Part shown: positions 58,669-64,000 of the stretch, one piece after another
Numbering within the stretch: the stretch's first letter is position 1
Layout: each line of letters opens with the position of its first letter
Assembly: GCA_963932465.1 (NCBI GenBank)
Contig: OZ010788.1
Coordinates: forward strand, 673,652,484 to 673,716,483
Length of the DNA stretch: 64,000 nt
Direction: 5' to 3'
Origin: Maratus speciosus
Lineage: Eukaryota; Arthropoda; Arachnida; Araneae; Salticidae
Program-made: the position numbers and the translations under genes
Notes under the pieces: model-generated
The model's input: only the letters and a program-made list of their open reading frames with translations
What the model was told of the DNA's origin: nothing
Databases searched by the model: none

Positions 58669-58870
58669 AGTGACCTTACTTACTACCTTACTTACAACGT
58701 AAAAGAAGCATTTCGAAGAATTGTGTCAGGCGTAGCCATAAGATCTAGAAAGGTGGGTGGGTAGTCAAGTAATCTGTCAATAGATGAAACTGCACGAGGA
58801 TATGTGTGGGGACAGAAATCGTCGTATGTTCGTCATCCTATGATGTCGCCACCACCTCTTGAATACTAGA

Positions 58871-59100
58871 ACTGAGCGCTGACACAAACATGGCGGCTAT
58901 CGTAGGTGTTTTTTTTTAAACGTATGTACTGTCCTCTAACTTTGGACACCAGTATTTTATTTTAGATTTCTTTGACTTATTTAGTCTCAGATAAAGCTGA
59001 AAAAACTTTTAAAAACTATTGGTATCAATATTCAAGGGACCGTATATACGAGGAAAGAAATCCGTCTTCGTTAGCCGCCATTTTTGTGTCAGCGCTCAGG
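58871..59100. repeat. Inverted repeat with ~31-bp arms
   Basis: CTGAGCGCTGACACAAACAT near 58872 pairs with ATTTTTGTGTCAGCGCTCAG near 59080. GGCGGCTATCG and CGTTAGCCGCC also pair. Probably a small MITE. A G-run follows at 59115-59129. Confidence 0.7.
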
Positions 59101-59274
59101 CCTTGTATGCAGGAGGGGGGGGGGGGGGTGGATTTCGGCCAGGTATCATTTTTGTAATATGTTTCAGCTAGTCAAATCCGCCGGCTAGTTCTATTTCCTG
59201 CCATTGAATTACTTGAATAGGGATACAAATGTAAGTATAAATAAGAGAAATAAGTCTTCATTGCGTCTATTAAT

Positions 59275-59625
59275 AACAATATCACAATATATATTCCAAA
59301 CGGAAAAGTCAAAACACATATTAAAATATTTAATTGCTTAAAAGACGTTACTAAAACATGTTAAAAATAAAAAGCGTGATATCGAAAATATAGGGGGAGA
59401 TACATGTTTACTTATATTCGATGATTTTTTTACGGTTTTCGTAAGAATTGCATTTGTAATTTCTGTTATACATTCTGATGACGACTCAATGAAGGAGATG
59501 AAACATGAGGTTATATAGGTTTTTAATATTCTTTTAATGTGTTTTAGTAACGTCTTTTAAGCAAATAAATATTTTAATATAGGTTTTGACTTTTCCGTCT
59601 GGAATATGTATTGTGATATTGAATA
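59275..59625. mobile_element. MITE with ~92-bp inverted arms
   Basis: CAATATCACAATATATATTC at the left pairs with GAATATGTATTGTGATATTG at the right. ACGGAAAAGTCAAAAC and GTTTTGACTTTTCCGT, and GCTTAAAAGACGTTACTAAA and TTTAGTAACGTCTTTTAAGC, also pair. The ~165-bp loop is non-coding. It ends 173 bp before the terminal lectin exon. Confidence 0.85.
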
Positions 59626-59798
59626 GAGATGTTATATCGATACCATAATACTGTCAGTGGGCGATTTCCAACACCCTAAAAGAAATTCGGATAATCTACT
59701 GACGTGATTTCAAGATCTTTTTTCTTTCGCCTGTTTTATGTTCTGCATCAGTAGGTAGTCATTGCAGTTTGTAAATGTTAATTTTCTTTTCTTTTCAG

Positions 59799-60067
59799 GG
59801 GATTCGATGTCTTATCACAACAATCAGCCATTTTCAACAAAAGATCAAAAGAATAACAATCACACAAGCACCAACTGCGCTCAAATGCGCAAAGGTGGAT
59901 GGTGGTACTACGAATGCTACAAAGTCAACTTAAATGGCTTGTATCATAAGGGGAAATATGATAACTTCGATGGAATAAGTTGGAACGCATGGAAAGGAAA
60001 TGATGAGTCTCTGGCATGGACAGAAATGAAAATCCGTCCCAAAAATTTCAGACTTTCTTTCTCATGA
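59799..60067 (+). CDS. Techylectin/ficolin-like FReD terminal exon
   Basis: The acceptor CTTTTCAG precedes GGGATTCG, and the frame continues from exon 31200-31364 as DAG-DSMSYHNNQPFS. It contains the conserved cysteine pair in NCAQMRKGGWWYYEC, then NLNGLY and TEMKIRP, and ends at TGA (60065-60067). The segment where homologues have the calcium-binding D-x-D-N-D reads KDQKNNN here. The usual histidine after the second cysteine (CHxxNLNG) is tyrosine (CYKVNLNG). So folding residues are kept but calcium and acetyl-ligand residues look altered. The 3' UTR follows. An ATTAAA near 60161 is a possible poly(A) signal. Confidence 0.93.
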
Positions 60068-60518
60068 GAAGTAACACTCGCTTAAAGTTGAATGTGACGA
60101 ATTTCCACTACCTATTGCTAAAATGTTGATATGATTGCGTGTCACTGGAATTTACGATCAAATTAAATTGAAAATGAATAACTGTTTTTTTTTTTTATAT
60201 ATAAGTGTAGTTGTTATCTATACATTTTGCATTTCAATGTCAATAGTAGCAGTATTATACGCAGTATGTCGTCCGATTTCGGTTAAATAATAATGTTTAT
60301 TATTTCTTATAAATATATTTAAAGTAAATATATATATACATATACGATATATATATGAAGAGTTCACATGATAATGGTGGTAAGTGACACGATCATCATT
60401 TTCAGAAAAGTTGTAAAGTTTCAAAGTTGAGAAAAGTTGTAAAGTTCCAAATCTTTATTTGCGTTTAGTGTTAAATGCCTCCTTTATCCATTAAAATCTC
60501 TGTGAGTATTAAGTTTTT
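60068..60518 (+). other. 3' UTR and downstream flank of the lectin gene
   Basis: Follows the lectin TGA. ATTAAA near 60161 may serve as poly(A) signal. A T-run and AT-rich DNA follow. The true transcript end cannot be fixed from sequence. Confidence 0.45.
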
Positions 60519-60692
60519 AGGTAGATTTCGTATGAAATACTACCTATTGGGATCGTTCTTATGTTGGAATTTCTGAAAAATTTTTGCAGATCTACACCGA
60601 TCATGACCACTAGAACCCAAAACCACCCTCAGTAAAAAACTTTATATGTCTATCTATCTATCTATCTATCTTTCTATCTATCTATCTATCTA

Positions 60693-60730
<38 letters not shown>

Positions 60731-63060
60731 TTTCTTCTGGACACGATAACTTTCGTAATTCTGCACCAATCTCTTCCAAACTGATACATAAAATTAATGG
60801 GCATAAAATCTCGGTCAAGTTCGTTAATAGGCAAAATCGGACCAAGGGGATGGAAATAGGGAGGGGGTTTGTGAAAACCGAACCCCCCCCCCCATAACTT
60901 CTTAATTTTTGTACATATCAAATCAGTTTAAAGTTTTTATTACTTCTGAAAATAGGGCCAAAATTTTTTGTATCACAGATTTTTGATAAAGTTAAAAATG
61001 AGCTCAAGGGGCGCAAAAAATAGGGTTTTGGTGAGAAAAAAATTCATAACTTCGTCAATTCTCATGATATTAATTCCAATCAATTTTATTATAAATCTCC
61101 TTTATATTATCTACAACTTTTATATTCACAAGTTTTTGATAGGACGAATTCGTACCGCAAAATAAAATTAAAAACGAAAACATAAACAAAAAGGGGGTTT
61201 GAAGAAGTAAAAAATCCATAACTCCGTTAATTCAAAAGATATAAAATCCCCATGAATTTATCATATATCTTCTTATTATTGTCTACAACATCTATATAGA
61301 CAAGTTTTGGATAGGACCAATTCTTACAGTAAAAACAAATTAAAAATTCATAGCGTTTGAAGAAAAAAATCATCTAAGTAAGGGTGTGTTCAAATCCAAA
61401 CTGCTTATTTTCTGACTCATTTTACAATTCATTTTTGCTCTCAAAGGCTTCCAATTGGTACGTTTTCTTACTCAGAAACTATATAATGTACCGTAATGGT
61501 CGATTTTTTGATAGAGGCAGAATATATTTAAAAAAAAAATTTTTAAGTGGGCATTTTGAACCGAATTTCCCGAAGCGGATTGTGTTGGAAAAATCATTGC
61601 ATTAAGGATGCACTCAAATCCAAACTGCTTATTTTCTGACTCATTTTTAAATTAATTTTTTCTCTCAAACGCATTTAATTGATAGACTCGCTTATTCAGA
61701 AACTATATAATGTACCACAATGATCGATTTTTTTATAGAGGAAGAATATATTTCAAAAAATGATGTCAAAGTGGACATTTTGAACGGAATTTCCCGAAGC
61801 AATTATGTTATCACTTTCTTCTGGACACGATAACTTCCGCAATTCTCCACAAATCTCTTCCAAACTGATACATAAAATCAAGGGACATGAAATCTCGGTC
61901 AAGTTCGTTAATGGGCAAAAGCGGACAAAGGGGATGGAAATAGGGAGGGGTTTTGTGAAAACCGAAAAAGAAACATAACTTCTTAATTTTTGTACACATC
62001 AAATCAGTTTAAAGTTTTTATTATTTCTAAAAATAGCGCCAAAAATTCATGCATTACAGATTTTTGATAAAATTAAAAAATAGGCTCAAGGGGCGCACAA
62101 AATAGGGTTTTTGGGAGAAAAAAAAATTCCTTACTTCGCCAATTCTCAAGATATCAAATCCAATTAATTTTATTATACATCTAATTAATATTATCTACAA
62201 CTTTTATATTCACAAGTTTTTGATAGGACCAATTCGTACCGCAAAAAAAAAATAAAAAACGAAAACAAAAAAGGAGGGTTGAAGAAGAAAATGTTCATAA
62301 CTCCGTCAATTCACAAGATATAAAATCTCCATGAATTTATCACATATCTTCTTAATATTGTCTTCAACATTTATATAGGCAAGTTTTTGATAGGGCCAAT
62401 TCTTACAGCAAAAACTAATTAAAAATACATAGCGGTTGAAGAAAAAAATCATCTTATTAAGGGTGCATTCAAATCCAAACTGTCTATTTTCTGACTCATT
62501 TTTAAATTCATTTTTGCTCTCAAACGCATCCAATAGCTATATAATAGCTCTTATTCAGAAACTATATAATGTACATTAATGATCGATTCTTTGATAGAGG
62601 CAAAGTATATTTCAAAAAATGTTGTCAAAGTGGTCATTTTGAACAGAATTTCCCGAAGCGATTGTGTTAGAAACGAAAAATATTGCCCTACTGAGAAAAA
62701 AATTGTTTATTTATCAAGTTTTAATTAATTGAAATAAAAATAAAAACACAGGTCGCTTATAAATCTTTTCAAAAATCACGTCAGCATGTTTCATATTCTT
62801 TTTTAATTAAAAATGAATCTGAAAATGTGCCAGAAAATTTCGAATTATTGAGCATGGAAAAATATTTTTTTTTAATATCGCCTTAACATGATTCTGATAA
62901 AACCAGCTATTTTATAAAAAGGAAATAAAAACTCGTCAAAAGCAGACGGATAAAACTGTTAAAGTGGATTTATATCTAATAATGATTTAGTTTTTGTTGG
63001 TGAAATTAGTATACTTAGCTTCGAAATCTACCTCTGCTTGTAGGCCTGGCCGGCAGGGAT
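60519..63060 (+). repeat. Dispersed repeat R60 with an internal ~1.08-kb tandem duplication
   Basis: The unit starting ATATATCACTTTCTTCTGGACACG at about 60721 recurs at about 61804. Inner blocks TCTTCCAAACTGATACATAAAAT, AAATCTCGGTCAAGTTCGTTAAT, CAAATCCAAACTG and CATTTTGAAC recur in the same order to about 62665, and a third partial block sits at 61600-61790. The head (60519-60650) and tail (62880-63060) match 34262-34405 and 40225-40420. A short minus-strand frame looks conserved between units only because the DNA is duplicated. Confidence 0.75.
60641..60727. repeat. (TATC)n / (TA)n microsatellite
   Basis: About eleven TATC-type units followed by a (TA)n run, at the same place in R60 where the other copy was split by an LTR element. 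Confidence 0.95.
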
Positions 63061-63577
63061 TTTTTCACATAGTAAGAAGCTGATGTAACGGATGGCACTG
63101 GACCCTTGATTATCTTCAATCCTATCATTAACTCAATTTTTTTTTCATTTTGTGACATGCCACCTTCATCATCTGAGCTCTTGATGTATGTAGTATATAT
63201 ATGAGGAGGTTAGTTTCAAAATTCGCCTTATCCAGAAAATCAAATTTTGGGAAATCGCGAAAAACCAATGACAGCGTCTATTGGTATCATTGTAAACCAA
63301 GGTTTTACAATGCCAGAAATACACGATAAAACTAGATTTTTGCATATGGTAGTGTTTTTGCGGTGTAAGTTCACCAATAGAATAGATCGATAGTAAAATC
63401 TCGATTTCTTAAATTTTGGATGAGGCAAGTTTTCAAATTCATGTCCTCATACATTTTATACTGTCTACAAATTAGTTGAGCAAAAAGAATAATTTATTGA
63501 ATGGAATTGACAGGAAACAAGTAATATTAAAATTTTGTTTTCAAAGTCAATTCCTACTTAGGTCATCAAAGAAAAAT
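63061..63577. other. Non-coding stretch
   Basis: No gene, RNA or terminal repeat recognised. Confidence 0.4.
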
Positions 63578-63865
63578 GTAATATAATCCCTTAAGCTAAT
63601 ATTAGTTTTTGTTGCATTAAAATATCTTTTGTTGTTGATTTTCTATAAGAAGGTAGGGTTAAAATGGAAGTCTATGGGAATTTGACGAAATATTAGAGAT
63701 ATTGCCAAGTTGCCGTCACATTTGGTGACTCACTTTGGTCGACAAATTTGGCGATATATCGCCAAGTTGGCGACACACTTGGCAGTATTTGGCGACATAA
63801 CAGGGTCCTCCCTATGGTCACCCCCCTTATAGATATGAAGATGCATTAAATGCTTCAATAACCAA
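63578..63865. repeat. Second copy of the GGCGATATATCGCC repeat
   Basis: Matches 33305-33595 in the same orientation. It includes the perfect 14-bp palindrome GGCGATATATCGCC, TTGGCGAC iterations and CAGGGTCCTCCCTATGG. The remaining bases to 64000 hold nothing recognisable. Confidence 0.75.
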
Positions 63866-64000
63866 TGGCCGCCATTTTGATTCCCTATAAAACTAAAATT
63901 AATTAATTAAAATTCAACTAATGAAAAACTGTATTAACATCAATTGTCATCCAGTACAAGTTTTAAAAAAATTATTTCAACATGATAGGATGAACAATGA

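Noticed and set aside
60727..60921. Minus frame that seems conserved at 61811-62002
   Set aside because: The similarity follows from the ~1.08-kb DNA duplication. It has disruptions and no recognised domain.

Overview
This is eukaryotic DNA, very AT-rich and dominated by transposable elements. The only host gene I can support is split into exons with GT-AG introns. It encodes the C-terminal part of a fibrinogen-related (FReD) lectin of the techylectin-5/ficolin type. That lectin family, very long TE-filled introns and arthropod-type TE families suggest a chelicerate, most likely a spider. The organism is inferred from family knowledge, not from a search.

Layout. 1-1356 is a giant imperfect palindrome. 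2240-4593 is a 5'-truncated, frameshifted LINE (RT plus RNase H) on the minus strand. 5478-16177 is a recent, nearly complete Ty3/Gypsy retrotransposon on the minus strand, with two ~1.02-kb LTRs and an AATGG target duplication. It sits inside a small tandem repeat that lies just before a Helitron-like terminus at 16520. 17.1-23.5 kb holds a hAT remnant, a 0.5-kb hairpin, a TTAA mini-element, a 1.49-kb foldback palindrome and a TIR element.

The lectin exons are at 23648-23753, 31200-31364 and 59799-60067 (+). Their phases join perfectly, leaving introns of 7.4 and 28.4 kb. The first intron holds a fossil pogo/Tigger element (25471-28246), a small Helitron (28458-29047) and a dispersed repeat that recurs in inverted orientation beyond exon 2. 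The second intron holds a Helitron family in both orientations with a nested hAT MITE. It also holds a degenerate LTR pair with a non-coding interior, two mariner-type fossils, and a 4.55-kb CACTG-ended element with palindromic subterminal motifs and nested pogo-like MITEs. Near its end are a Tc1 element with an open transposase (51169-52699) and a piggyBac element with one nonsense codon (52903-55847). 60.5-63.1 kb is a partly tandem-duplicated dispersed repeat.

How the parts relate: the lectin gene is the host unit and everything else is mobile DNA in or beside its introns. Upstream exons (signal peptide and start of the FReD) were not found, so the gene probably begins left of the window. 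No prokaryotic features, CRISPR arrays, rRNA or convincing tRNA genes were seen.
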